Below the pieces are notes generated by a model. The model worked only from the letters and a program-made list of their open reading frames with translations. It did not search any database and was not told the DNA's origin. From positions 1 through 32,457 of the forward strand of contig PLDW01000058.1 of the NCBI GenBank assembly GCA_003136315.1: a DNA stretch of 32,457 nucleotides. The letters are read 5' to 3'. Source of the stretch: Gemmataceae bacterium (GTDB taxonomy: Bacteria > Planctomycetota > Planctomycetia > Gemmatales > Gemmataceae). Positions 1-8,431 of this stretch are shown here, piece by piece (within the stretch, counting starts at the first letter, position 1; each line of letters begins with the position of its first letter). Made by a program: the position numbers and the translations under genes.

Positions 1-2414
1 GGGCGTTTTTCGCCAGTGTCCAGGATGTTATCATCGGCTACTACCGAGAGCTGTGTAACACCGGTCAGCCGCCGGACAGGGAAGAGTTCATTACCCAACA
101 CGCAGAACATGCGGAGGGGCTAAGGCTATTCTTCGAGAAACACGAAAGAAGTCTCTCCGACAGTGCGTCTAAGCAGATAAATCCAGGCCAACCTTTCGCG
201 GGGACCAATGCTGAATTTGGACACTTTGTACTGCTTCGAGTAGCGGGGCAGGGGACAATGGGTGTTGTGTATGAAGCAAGAGATTCAAGGCTTAATCGTA
301 TAGTTGCCATCAAAATATTGCACAGTTGTTATTCGCCATCCTCAATCACATGGCATCGGTTTCAATTTGAAGCCAAAGCACTGGCAAAACTGTCACATCC
401 TAATATTATAACAATATATGATAGCGGCGAATTTAATGGAAGGCAATTTTTTTCTATGGAATATGTGATCGAAGGAACGTCTCTCAATAGTCGTCCGCCC
501 CGTCCAATCAAGGACGAGGTGCGTCTACTTTTAAAAGTGATACGAGCTGTCCAGTATGCACACAATTCCGGCTATATCCACCGTGATCTAAAGCCAGCCA
601 ATATATTAATTAGATATGATTGTGAGCCATTAATATGTGACTTTGGGATGGCGAAAGAGGCGACGGGACCGGCAATTACGGCTGCGCGAGAGCATGTGGG
701 GACATACCGATATATGTCACCTGAGCAAGCAAACTTACAACATAAATTTTCTTACGCAGATGATATTTATGCACTTGGGGCAATTTTATACGAGAGAATT
801 GCAAATCGGCCAGCTAATCCTGGAGAAACATCGGAGAGCGCACTCGCATGGGTTCGTGAAACGCTGCCACCTCCTCCGTCCACCTATAACCCGGATGTAG
901 ACCCGGATCTCGACGCGATCTGCATGCAATGCTTGCAAAAATCGCCAGCCCAGCGATACACTACTGCGGCCTTGATGGCCAGCGACCTCGACCAGTGGCT
1001 ACTGGGTCGTCCTGTGACCGTAAGGCCTCTCGGTGCCTTCAAACGGTTCTGGCGCTGGTGCTGGCGAAATTCTGCAGTAATGGCAGTTTTTTTGGCTTTG
1101 CTCGGGATCATCGGGTGGGCGATTTGGCAGACCAAGTTGGCCTGGCAGGCGGAAACGGCTGCTGAGGTCTCGGCATCGGCCGAGATGCGTGCAAAGAACG
1201 ATGCCGAGAAACGTCTGAAGGAAAGTGACGCGGCATTCGGGTTTCTTGAGTCTTATCTCCTCACGCCTTCTAGGCCATATGGTCAGGAAGGCGGTCAAGG
1301 TCGTGATGTGACAGTAGACCAGGCGGTAAAAGCTGCGTTGCCTTATATAACATCGACATTTAAAAGCTATCCTCTTGCTGAGGCACGGATAAGAATGACA
1401 ATCGGCAGATCATTTATGTTCCGTGATGAAACAAACCGCGCTGTGGAGCAGTATGAGCTAGCATATCAGATTTATAAAACCCAACTGGGCACAAGTGCAC
1501 TCGAATCTCTTGGATGTTCCGATGCTATTGGCTTTTGCTATGATTTACTAGGTCGGCACTCCGAGGCAAAGCGACAGCATGAACAAACTCTAGCTCTCCT
1601 CAAGCAAAAACTTCCCGGCAATCATCCGCTTGTGCTGACAAGTATGCATAATCTAAGCTTAAGCTATTCAGGACTCGGCCAATTTGCAGCCGCCCTTGAT
1701 CTTCGCAAAACAGTGTATGAACTTCGCCGAGAGACGTTAGGTCCATACGACGGCGATACGCTCTGGAGCCTTCACAGTTATGCGGATTCATTGTACGACA
1801 CAGGCGATCTGAAAGCAGCCTTAGAAAAACGCGAACTATTATTTCAATATAGAAGAGCACGGTTACCAGCTAATCACCCAGATCTGCTGTGGAGTATGCG
1901 TAGTCTTGTGCATAGCTATTTTCACCTCGGGAGATATAAAGAGGCATATGATCTAAACAATGAGACACTAAAGGCCAGCAAGATACAACTTGGTGATGAT
2001 CATCAAGCCACACTATGGAGCGAGCATGCATTGGCCGACTGCCTCTTCGAGTTGGGTGAACGGCCCGCTGCACTTCTGCACCGCGAAAAGACATATGCTG
2101 TCCGCGAGAAGAAACTAACTCGCCGCCATCCAGACACTCTCTGGAGTATGCATCGATTGGCCGACAGCTGTTTCGACGATAAGCAATATGATCGGGCGCT
2201 CCAACTCCGACGCGAAACGTATATGCTTCGGAGTGATATTCTTGGCGATGATCATCCCCATACAATCTGGATCCTGACAAATTATGCACAAAGTATCATG
2301 CAAGCTGGAAATAAAACTGAAGCTTTACAACTTTTAGATAAAGCACTACATCACGCGAATAAAAGATTTATCTATCCAGGATTTTATGATTTCGTTGAAT
2401 CTCTGCGTAAATAA
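1..2414 (+). CDS. Transmembrane Ser/Thr protein kinase with C-terminal TPR repeats (5' end outside window)
   Basis: The reading frame is open from base 3 with no stop, so the true start lies before the window. The ATG at 258 falls inside the glycine loop (GQGTMG) and cannot be the start. The 85 residues before it include a planctomycete-kinase-like stretch (YYRELCNTGQPPDREEF). Seen: ATP-binding Lys in AIKIL, catalytic loop HRDLKPANI, DFG, and SPEQA as the APE equivalent. These make it an active-looking Pkn2-type kinase. One membrane helix follows at about 1078-1135, then a short coiled stretch. From about 1330 to the end there are kinesin-light-chain-type TPRs with repeated HP.TLWS-like signatures, predicted to lie outside the cytoplasm. 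Base composition is uneven: about 63% GC at 61-120, 32-37% in samples at 361-780, 65% at 961-1020 and 45% at 1441-1500. Substrate unknown. Confidence 0.9.
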   Translation, partial: AFFASVQDVIIGYYRELCNTGQPPDREEFITQHAEHAEGLRLFFEKHERSLSDSASKQINPGQPFAGTNAEFGHFVLLRVAGQGTMGVVYEARDSRLNRIVAIKILHSCYSPSSITWHRFQFEAKALAKLSHPNIITIYDSGEFNGRQFFSMEYVIEGTSLNSRPPRPIKDEVRLLLKVIRAVQYAHNSGYIHRDLKPANILIRYDCEPLICDFGMAKEATGPAITAAREHVGTYRYMSPEQANLQHKFSYADDIYALGAILYERIANRPANPGETSESALAWVRETLPPPPSTYNPDVDPDLDAICMQCLQKSPAQRYTTAALMASDLDQWLLGRPVTVRPLGAFKRFWRWCWRNSAVMAVFLALLGIIGWAIWQTKLAWQAETAAEVSASAEMRAKNDAEKRLKESDAAFGFLESYLLTPSRPYGQEGGQGRDVTVDQAVKAALPYITSTFKSYPLAEARIRMTIGRSFMFRDETNRAVEQYELAYQIYKTQLGTSALESLGCSDAIGFCYDLLGRHSEAKRQHEQTLALLKQKLPGNHPLVLTSMHNLSLSYSGLGQFAAALDLRKTVYELRRETLGPYDGDTLWSLHSYADSLYDTGDLKAALEKRELLFQYRRARLPANHPDLLWSMRSLVHSYFHLGRYKEAYDLNNETLKASKIQLGDDHQATLWSEHALADCLFELGERPAALLHREKTYAVREKKLTRRHPDTLWSMHRLADSCFDDKQYDRALQLRRETYMLRSDILGDDHPHTIWILTNYAQSIMQAGNKTEALQLLDKALHHANKRFIYPGFYDFVESLRK

Positions 2415-2527
2415 TCATATATTACTGCATTATAATCAAGTAAATATCTAAATGATATTCGCTGTTCAATCTGATTGCGGCCTATATCGGATTAGACTTC
2501 ATGCATCTCGGCACCTTCCAACTCACA
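2415..2527. other. AT-rich intergenic segment
   Basis: This follows the kinase stop codon. It is AT-rich like the kinase 3' end and unlike the genes further right. No terminator hairpin or gene is seen in it. Confidence 0.5.
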
Positions 2528-2689
2528 TTAATCCACTGCTATCGATCTCTTACGAGCCCTCGTCTCGGAATTGATTCTCACCAGCCCATACACTTCGTCC
2601 AGCATTACTCCAGTGAGGCCACACAACCGGCGCACCGCGTCAATGCTTTGGGAGGCCGGTTGAAGTTCGAGCTTAATCATCACGTTCAT
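2528..2689 (-). CDS. Small hypothetical protein (53 aa)
   Basis: A 53-codon frame starts with ATG at 2689 and has a GGAG about 9 bases upstream. The product begins MNVMIKLELQP and continues with LTGVMLDEVYGLV. This resembles, from memory, short planctomycete proteins of about 55-65 residues with a beta strand, a helix (DAVRRL) and a YGLV-type turn. The C-terminal part is basic and looks less typical, so the end may be frame-shifted. The start codon overlaps the stop of the frame at 2686-2916 as ATGA, which would allow translational coupling. Function unknown. It could also be a chance frame in a decayed region. Confidence 0.35.
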   Translation of the reverse strand: MNVMIKLELQPASQSIDAVRRLCGLTGVMLDEVYGLVRINSETRARKRSIAVD

Positions 2690-2916
2690 GAGCTCGGCTC
2701 CAGCTCAGGATGTAAGTTGGTCTTGTCGGATCGTTGATTCATGCTGTTTACCTGATCAATTCTTGCAAGGTTCATCGGGAAACGCATCAGGATTCCACCT
2801 CCACCCCCCACTTCCCCGTCTTTCACCTTGCCGATCACCCAGGCCAGGATCTCCTCCTTCTTCAGTTGCTCGACGATGCTGTTGGCGAAGGAGGGCGAGT
2901 CTCTCCCAGAGGTCAC
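2686..2916 (-). other. Open frame carrying a third, decayed copy of the nuclease-gene tail junction
   Basis: On the minus strand the sequence just after the stop at 2925 reads DLNGSVTSGRDS, matching DLNKSVTFGRDS at the same place after the first copy (stop at 3236). The frame then diverges into an unassigned sequence (IVEQLKKEEILAWVIGK, then a Gly run). It could encode up to 76 residues and ends in an ATGA overlap with the 53-aa frame. It may be only a duplication remnant. No function is recognised. Confidence 0.3.
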
Positions 2917-2924
2917 GGAACCGT

Positions 2925-3302
2925 TCAGGTCGACGGCTCCTCCCGTGGTGAGCGGCCCTGGGGATGAGGCAGCCCCAGCAGTTTCTGCCAGCTCGCGGCA
3001 GGCTTCAATCGCATGATCAGCTTTTCGAGCCGGTCCAGGTCGTTCAGGTCGTTCAGGGCCGTCTGCACGTCAGCGGAAGGCTCCCCCAACTGGTCGCGTC
3101 CGAGCAACAGGAGGATTGTTCGGGCTTCCTCTAATCTCCCCTCGGCCCATCCTTTGGCAAAGCCCTCTTCGAAGATGGCCCGGTACGTCACGGATTCCAT
3201 CATGGCCGAATCTCTCCCAAACGTCACGGATTTGTTCAGGTCGACGGCTTCCTCCGCTGTGAGCGGCGCCGGGGACGGGGCAGTCCCAGCAGTTCCTGCC
3301 AA
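2925..3302 (-). pseudogene. Tandem duplicate of the C-terminal tail of the neighbouring Rpn-type gene
   Basis: The product repeats the last third of the 309-aa protein encoded just upstream. Shared blocks are ESVTYRAI.EEG, EAR.ILLL.GR.QLGEPSADV, RLKPAASWQ.LLGLP and the ending PST. The nuclease-like N-terminal region is absent. The two tails end 311 bases apart (stops at 3236 and 2925), which is the period of the duplication. A possible internal start is the Met pair before ESVTYRAI (about 3203), but nothing suggests an independent function. It is most simply a slippage or unequal-recombination product left beside the intact gene. Confidence 0.7.
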
Positions 3303-4165
3303 CTCGCGGCATGTTTCAGTCGCACGAGCAAATCATTCAGCCGGTCCACATCGGTGATGGCCTCCAAGGTCGCGGGCACGTCCGCGGAAGGTTCTCCCAA
3401 CTGCTCGCGCCCGAACAAGAGGAGGATTTTGCGGGCTTCCTTTGCTTCGCCCTTTGCTTCACCCTTTGCTTCACCCCTTGCTTCGCCTTCGGCAATACCC
3501 TCTTCGAGGATGGCCCGGTACGTCACGGATTCTTTCATGTTACCGACCTCTTGTAATAGCGTCTTGATCATTGCCTGCTCATACCGCAGGCCCATCAAAA
3601 TGAAAGTCGCCGACCAAAACACAGCCGCCTCGCTGGGCGGCACGGTTTGGGCAAGCCGTTGCTTCATCCGGGCGATGACTGCGGGTAGATCCCCTGGCTG
3701 CACATCGCCCAGCGGCGCCAGCGGCAACAGCCCCAACCCGCCCGAGAGCCACTTCTCGGCCGAGACCTGCCAGACTCGCACGATTTGGTAACGGAAAGCC
3801 ACATCAAACGCTTCGCCGGGAAATCCGCGTTCATATAACCCGGTCAACTGCGGCGAGTCCGCACCGCGGTGAAGGAGCACCAACAGGCTACGGACCGGCA
3901 GGCGGTTGCGCTTGAACAATGCGCTATTGTACAGCAGCAAGTCGGGTAGTTTCGTGACCGTATCGTGGCCAGCCTGAAAGTCGACGCCCAGGAGCCAGTC
4001 GGGTGGGCCGGCCACACGGATGACCTTGTCGGCCGCACCGGTGATGGTGGCAATGTCTGCATCGATAAGCGTGGCAGGCGCGGCTGTCCAACCACCCCGA
4101 ACCACCCAATCTTCGGGGGACAACTCCGTCAGGTGCTTGAGGGTGTCATCGAATGGCCCAGGCAT
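3236..4165 (-). CDS. Rpn/PD-(D/E)XK nuclease-like family protein, 309 aa
   Basis: The N-terminal half has the look of the Rpn/transposase_31-like restriction-endonuclease fold common in planctomycetes and cyanobacteria: an Asp-rich strand (DADIATITGAADKVIRV), then DWLLGVDFQAGHD, where related proteins as I recall them have an EFQ motif, then LPDLLLYNSALF and LPVRSLLVLLHR. Here the acidic-x-Gln motif reads DFQ. The C-terminal third is helical and charged, with GEAK repeats and GREQLGEPSADV, as in many such proteins. Family members promote recombination or act as nucleases; activity of this one is not shown. It is transcribed away from the outer-membrane gene, with 208 bases between them. Its tail is duplicated downstream. 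Confidence 0.65.
   Translation of the reverse strand: MPGPFDDTLKHLTELSPEDWVVRGGWTAAPATLIDADIATITGAADKVIRVAGPPDWLLGVDFQAGHDTVTKLPDLLLYNSALFKRNRLPVRSLLVLLHRGADSPQLTGLYERGFPGEAFDVAFRYQIVRVWQVSAEKWLSGGLGLLPLAPLGDVQPGDLPAVIARMKQRLAQTVPPSEAAVFWSATFILMGLRYEQAMIKTLLQEVGNMKESVTYRAILEEGIAEGEARGEAKGEAKGEAKEARKILLLFGREQLGEPSADVPATLEAITDVDRLNDLLVRLKHAASWQELLGLPRPRRRSQRRKPST
3440..3488 (-). repeat. 12-bp tandem repeat encoding Gly-Glu-Ala-Lys
   Basis: On the plus strand the block CCCTTTGCTTCA recurs about four times with single-base changes. On the minus strand it encodes repeated GEAK/GEAR units in the helical tail of the nuclease-like gene. Gain or loss of a unit keeps the frame. Confidence 0.8.
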
Positions 4166-4373
4166 CGGCTACCTTCTCTTCCATTCTCAGCGCTCACGAC
4201 AGAGAAGTCTCCCTATGGCATTCTGGCCTGCGAAGATGGACGTCGCCAGACTTGCGTGCAGGCGACAGGCCAAAATTCCCGGCGGCACCCGAATTCGGGC
4301 TTGACCCGGATAACCGTCTCGGTATGACGCGACCTTCAACGTCGAAATCCGAAGACACGTGTGAGGGCTGCCC

Positions 4374-5627
4374 ATGCCGCGGGGAACCTGGCGGTGCGTC
4401 ATCGGCGCGGTGGCGATGATGTTGTGTACGATTCCGCGTCCGGAATCGGCAGATGCCGCGCCACCGGATCAATCACTGGGATCGGGTCCGATGGCTCCAA
4501 CTCAGCCGTTTGGAGCGGTCCAACCGACCCCGCTTTTCCCCGTTACGGCTGGACCAGGCGCGACCGGCCCTGCAATGCTTCCGCCATCGTCGCCTCCATC
4601 GACGACGGGTCCCGGTATGTTGCCCTCGCTCAGCGGAGACGGTGGTCCGGCAATCCGGGATCTGACCCCACCCGGATTTGCGACTGAGCCCCTCACTCCC
4701 AGCGGACAAGGAGGGGAACATGAGGTGCCTGGGCACCTGAACCCGGCAGCCCCGTCGGGAGGTGGGTTGTTCACGTCGGCCGAGTTCCTGGAATATCGGG
4801 CTCGCCGCGGACTGTTCGATTTCGCGATCCCCGGGGTCGCCACAGGGCTTGCCACCACCGGTCCGATCGATTCACTCAACTACCGTGACCAGCCCGGGTT
4901 CCGCGCTGCCCTCGGATACCGTTTCGGAAACTCCGGGTGGGATATTACAGGTGAATATACCTATTTTCACACAAATGCAGATCAGAGCGTAACAGCCGGG
5001 CCGGGGGAGGTCTTGTTTCCGACCCTCACCCGTCCCGGATTGGTCGATCAGGTCTCTTCCGCGCTGGCCACTGGGAACCTCTCGTACAACACGTATGACC
5101 TGACCCTTGGCCGGCGGTTCGCGGTCGATGATCACCTCGCAGTGCGGATGTATGGAGGGTTCAGGTACGCCAGTATCCTTCAGGATTTCCAGACGTATTA
5201 CGATGGGATCGACGCGAACCAGTCGGCTGTCTCGGCACGCTCCACGTTCCAGGGATTCGGCCCCATCATCGGGACCGAGGGGATACTCGCGGGCTGGCGG
5301 GGGTTCCACGTCTACGCTCGGGCCAGTGGTGGCCTGCTGGGTGGCATGTCGAACAATCCCATCCAGGAGACGAATAACGGTGGCCAGACAGTGTACGTGA
5401 ATTCCGCCTACGACGTCCGAGAGGTGATCCCGGTGTTGGGCGTCGGGTTTGGCGTCGGGTGGCAGTATCGGACCGTGTCGATCCGGGTCGGATACGAGTT
5501 TACCCAGTATTACGGACTGATCCAACAGCCCCGATTTGTCAACGACGTATCCCAGGGAAGGCTGGTCACCACGCCGGGAAATCTGTCACTTGAGGGATTG
5601 TTCGTCCAGTTCGGGGTCGCGTTCTGA
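4374..5627 (+). CDS. BBP7-like outer-membrane beta-barrel protein, 417 aa
   Basis: ATG at 4374 has a GAGG about 11 bases upstream. Residues 1-28 form a signal peptide ending near ESADA. A Pro/Gly-rich linker follows to about residue 125, then alternating amphipathic strands (GYRFGNSGWDITGEYTYF, LTLGRRFAVDDHLAVRMYGG, GVGFGVGWQYR, IRVGYEFTQYYG). The last residue is Phe, the usual C-terminal signature for barrel insertion. Planctomycetes have large families of such barrels (BBP7, Lpg1974-like). The likely role is an outer-membrane pore or structural protein. The cargo is unknown. Confidence 0.75.
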   Translation: MPRGTWRCVIGAVAMMLCTIPRPESADAAPPDQSLGSGPMAPTQPFGAVQPTPLFPVTAGPGATGPAMLPPSSPPSTTGPGMLPSLSGDGGPAIRDLTPPGFATEPLTPSGQGGEHEVPGHLNPAAPSGGGLFTSAEFLEYRARRGLFDFAIPGVATGLATTGPIDSLNYRDQPGFRAALGYRFGNSGWDITGEYTYFHTNADQSVTAGPGEVLFPTLTRPGLVDQVSSALATGNLSYNTYDLTLGRRFAVDDHLAVRMYGGFRYASILQDFQTYYDGIDANQSAVSARSTFQGFGPIIGTEGILAGWRGFHVYARASGGLLGGMSNNPIQETNNGGQTVYVNSAYDVREVIPVLGVGFGVGWQYRTVSIRVGYEFTQYYGLIQQPRFVNDVSQGRLVTTPGNLSLEGLFVQFGVAF

Positions 5628-5908
5628 CACGGTCGGTCCTGATCGCCCAGACCGGACACTCACTCAGCCCGCCAGAACCGGAATCACCACGCCCGCCGTT
5701 CCCACATCCAACAGGAGTGGTCGGCGGGTTCAGGTATTTCTGGGTCCACACCCGCTCGACCAGGTAACCCGGGCAGACTTTGAGCCCGCAAGCATCATCC
5801 CATTGCACAATTTGGAAGTGTTGGGGTACACCGAAATTGATGACCGGTCAGTCGGGGGGTACAGTAACAGAGGTGATTCTCTGCCCTCACCCCTCATGGC
5901 TGGACGCT
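5628..5908. other. Intergenic, no gene recognised
   Basis: This is the 281-base gap between the barrel gene and the kinase. No hairpin terminator, RNA or convincing small gene was seen. In-frame ATGs at 5780 and 5840 precede the chosen kinase start, but the peptide they would add (Cys/Trp/His-rich, no known domain) does not look coding. Confidence 0.4.
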
Positions 5909-8431
5909 ATGCCGAGCCCTGCCGATCCCGCTGACCGGCCGGACCTCGCTACCGACCGGAGTGCCGTTCACGAGGCGGGCGAATCTCCCGCCCCCCAACC
6001 GGCATCCGACGCTCAGGACGAGACCCGGACCGCCTCCCCTCCCACCCCCCAGGCTTTTGAGCTTGGCGCAACCGTGGCCGCGCCGACCGGCATGTTCCAA
6101 CCTCCCCAGGGCGGCCCCTCTGTTGGCCCCAGTGGGAACGCCGCTTCCGGGCAAGCACTCCGTGATCTCAACGACTGGGTGGATCACAACCGGGACAAGG
6201 TCGATGTCGGCGAGTACAAGCTTTTGCGGTCGCTCGGAACTGGAGCATATGGAGCCGTTTGGGAGGCGATTAACTTCGAGACCGGGGAACACGTTGCGAT
6301 CAAGTTCCTCACCGCAGGCGACCAGCGTTGGGAAGCGCTCCTCGACGAGGTGAAGTTCCTCCAGGCGCTGGAGGGTACGCACGGGATTGTGACGGTCAAG
6401 CAGGTCCACCGGGGCACCGCACACCAGCCCCCCTACTACGTCATGCCACTGGCAACAGCCGGATCTCTGACTGATCTCTTGAAGGCTCCTGACAGCTTGC
6501 AGGGTGGACCTCCATCGGGACGCCTCCCCCAGCAAGGCATACCACTCGCGGAGGCCGTCCGACTCTTCACCCGAGTCGCAACCGCGCTGGCCGCAGTCCA
6601 CCGCCGAGGGATTCACCACTGCGACCTGAAACCGCGGAACATTCTCCTCCACCGAGCTCAACCGTCCGACCCAGTCGAGCCGCTGATCGCGGACTTTGGT
6701 CAGGCCCACCTGGCGACCGACGACACCCCAGCCCTCGGCACATTCTTCTACATGCCCCCGGACCAGGCCGTGGCCGGGCTGAGGAAAACGCGGTCGGATA
6801 GCGGTTGGGATGTCTACGCACTCGGGGCGGTTTTGTACGAGTTGCTTACAGGAGAGCCCCCCCGCAAAACCGAATCGCTCGTTCGGGAGTTGCGCGGAAC
6901 GAGCCACCTGGAGAGTAAACTCGATGCGTACCGCAGCGGGGTGGCAAAGGCGCCAGTGCCGATCGCCCATCGAGCGGTCGCCGACCCACTCCTGGCCGGA
7001 CTCATTGACAAGTGCTTGAGTCTCAACCCCGTCGACCGACCGCGTGACGCGGGGGAGGTGGTCCGGCTGTTGAAGCATCGGGCGTGGTGGCGACAGGTCC
7101 GACCACTCCTCACTCTCGGGACTGTCGGGACCAGCCTGTTTATCTTGCTCATGGCGTCGATCAGTGTGTTCGTCGCGAACCGCGTTTACAACGATTCGAA
7201 GAAGACCGTCGGCCAGGAAATCGAGGGCAGTCTGGCCCGAACCGGGTGGTACGGGATGACCCTGGTTGACAAGGGACTCCAGGATCACATTGGTTTTATC
7301 GAACAACAGGCCGCCGACTGCCCGGATGACGTGCGCCAGGCGATGCTCAAGGCGGCCACAGCCGCAGAGAAAGCCGGCCCTCCCCAGGGTGGAGTGGCCC
7401 AGGCGACCGCGGCAATCGGTGACCGGTCGGAGTACGATGGGTGGCTGACCAAGGTGCAGCGCCGCAGCCGGGGGCGGTGGGTTGACGACACCCCCCGTTC
7501 GGTCGCACTGGTGCTGTCCACCTCGGGCGAGGGACCCGCCCATGCGTACATCCTGGCCCGCTCCGACCCCAACTCCGACCCGGCTACTGACCGTGTCAGG
7601 AATGCCCGGATCTATAATCTGGACCTGGCTTTCCGCGATTATTTCCACGGGGGCGGGAACCGGTTTGATAAACCGGGGGAGCCGTTCCCGGTGCTCCGCC
7701 ATACCCACATTTCCCACACCTACCGCTCTCGGTTGGCGGATCGACCCTGGCAAGTCGACATCATCACCCCGGTCTGGTCCGGGCCGGACCGGACCGGGCG
7801 GGTTCTCGGGCTGTTATCGATCGGGCTCCGCATCGACGCGCTGAAGTCGCAAATCGAGATGCCTGCCGACCTCCTGGCTAAGATTCCAACGATCGCTCGG
7901 GGAATAGGGGCGTACGTGGTCAATGACCGGGAGTGCTGGGTCTGGCACGAAGCGGGGATGGCCCAACTGGCGGCGGACGCGGACAAGGTTAAGCCGATAC
8001 TCCGGGATCCCGACAATTTGCCTGAACTGGCTCGCGCTCGCGGCAAAGACGCCGAGGACGCGGATGACTACGTCCCCTGGCATCACCTCAAGGATGGGAT
8101 CGAATACTACTCGGATCGATACACTGACCCTGTCGAATCTCGTGAAACCGGCAGCGCGCGGAAGATCGCCCACACTGTTCCGTTCCTACCCTACACACAC
8201 AGTGTTTACCGCGACACTCCGGACGAGAAGTATGGGCACATCGGGGACCGGCGGTGGGGGTTCGTCGTGCAGGTGGACGAGGCAACAGCCCTCCGCCCAC
8301 TCATGGATCTTCGGCACGATCTGTTTTGGGCCGGATCGGTCATGGTGATTACCCTGGCCGCGCTGGCTGTGGTATTGTGGATATGGTTGTTCCGGTTACT
8401 CCGTGGTTGGGAGTTGGCGGGCCATGGCTGA
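5909..8431 (+). CDS. Transmembrane Ser/Thr kinase with extracytoplasmic Cache-like sensor, about 840 aa
   Basis: A disordered Pro/Ala-rich N-terminus is followed by a kinase domain at about residues 102-395: glycine loop GTGAYG, Lys in VAIKFL, catalytic loop HCDLKPRN, ADFG, and PPDQA as the APE equivalent. A first membrane helix lies at about 399-427. Then comes a sensor of about 375 residues whose middle (DYFHGGG, PVWSG, GRVLGLLSIGL) looks like a double Cache/PDC ligand-binding domain. A second helix lies at about 804-830. The layout suggests that an outside signal controls the N-terminal cytoplasmic kinase. The start is a judgement: ATG 5909 gives a plausible N-terminus with a weak ribosome site. 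The gene overlaps the downstream cyclase gene by 8 bases, so the two are very probably co-translated. Confidence 0.85.
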   Translation: MPSPADPADRPDLATDRSAVHEAGESPAPQPASDAQDETRTASPPTPQAFELGATVAAPTGMFQPPQGGPSVGPSGNAASGQALRDLNDWVDHNRDKVDVGEYKLLRSLGTGAYGAVWEAINFETGEHVAIKFLTAGDQRWEALLDEVKFLQALEGTHGIVTVKQVHRGTAHQPPYYVMPLATAGSLTDLLKAPDSLQGGPPSGRLPQQGIPLAEAVRLFTRVATALAAVHRRGIHHCDLKPRNILLHRAQPSDPVEPLIADFGQAHLATDDTPALGTFFYMPPDQAVAGLRKTRSDSGWDVYALGAVLYELLTGEPPRKTESLVRELRGTSHLESKLDAYRSGVAKAPVPIAHRAVADPLLAGLIDKCLSLNPVDRPRDAGEVVRLLKHRAWWRQVRPLLTLGTVGTSLFILLMASISVFVANRVYNDSKKTVGQEIEGSLARTGWYGMTLVDKGLQDHIGFIEQQAADCPDDVRQAMLKAATAAEKAGPPQGGVAQATAAIGDRSEYDGWLTKVQRRSRGRWVDDTPRSVALVLSTSGEGPAHAYILARSDPNSDPATDRVRNARIYNLDLAFRDYFHGGGNRFDKPGEPFPVLRHTHISHTYRSRLADRPWQVDIITPVWSGPDRTGRVLGLLSIGLRIDALKSQIEMPADLLAKIPTIARGIGAYVVNDRECWVWHEAGMAQLAADADKVKPILRDPDNLPELARARGKDAEDADDYVPWHHLKDGIEYYSDRYTDPVESRETGSARKIAHTVPFLPYTHSVYRDTPDEKYGHIGDRRWGFVVQVDEATALRPLMDLRHDLFWAGSVMVITLAALAVVLWIWLFRLLRGWELAGHG

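Noticed and set aside
5894-7753. A 619-codon open frame on the minus strand opposite the sensor kinase
   Set aside because: No domain is recognisable and the composition is Arg/Gly/Val-rich as expected for antisense of GC-rich coding DNA. The plus strand encodes clear kinase motifs.
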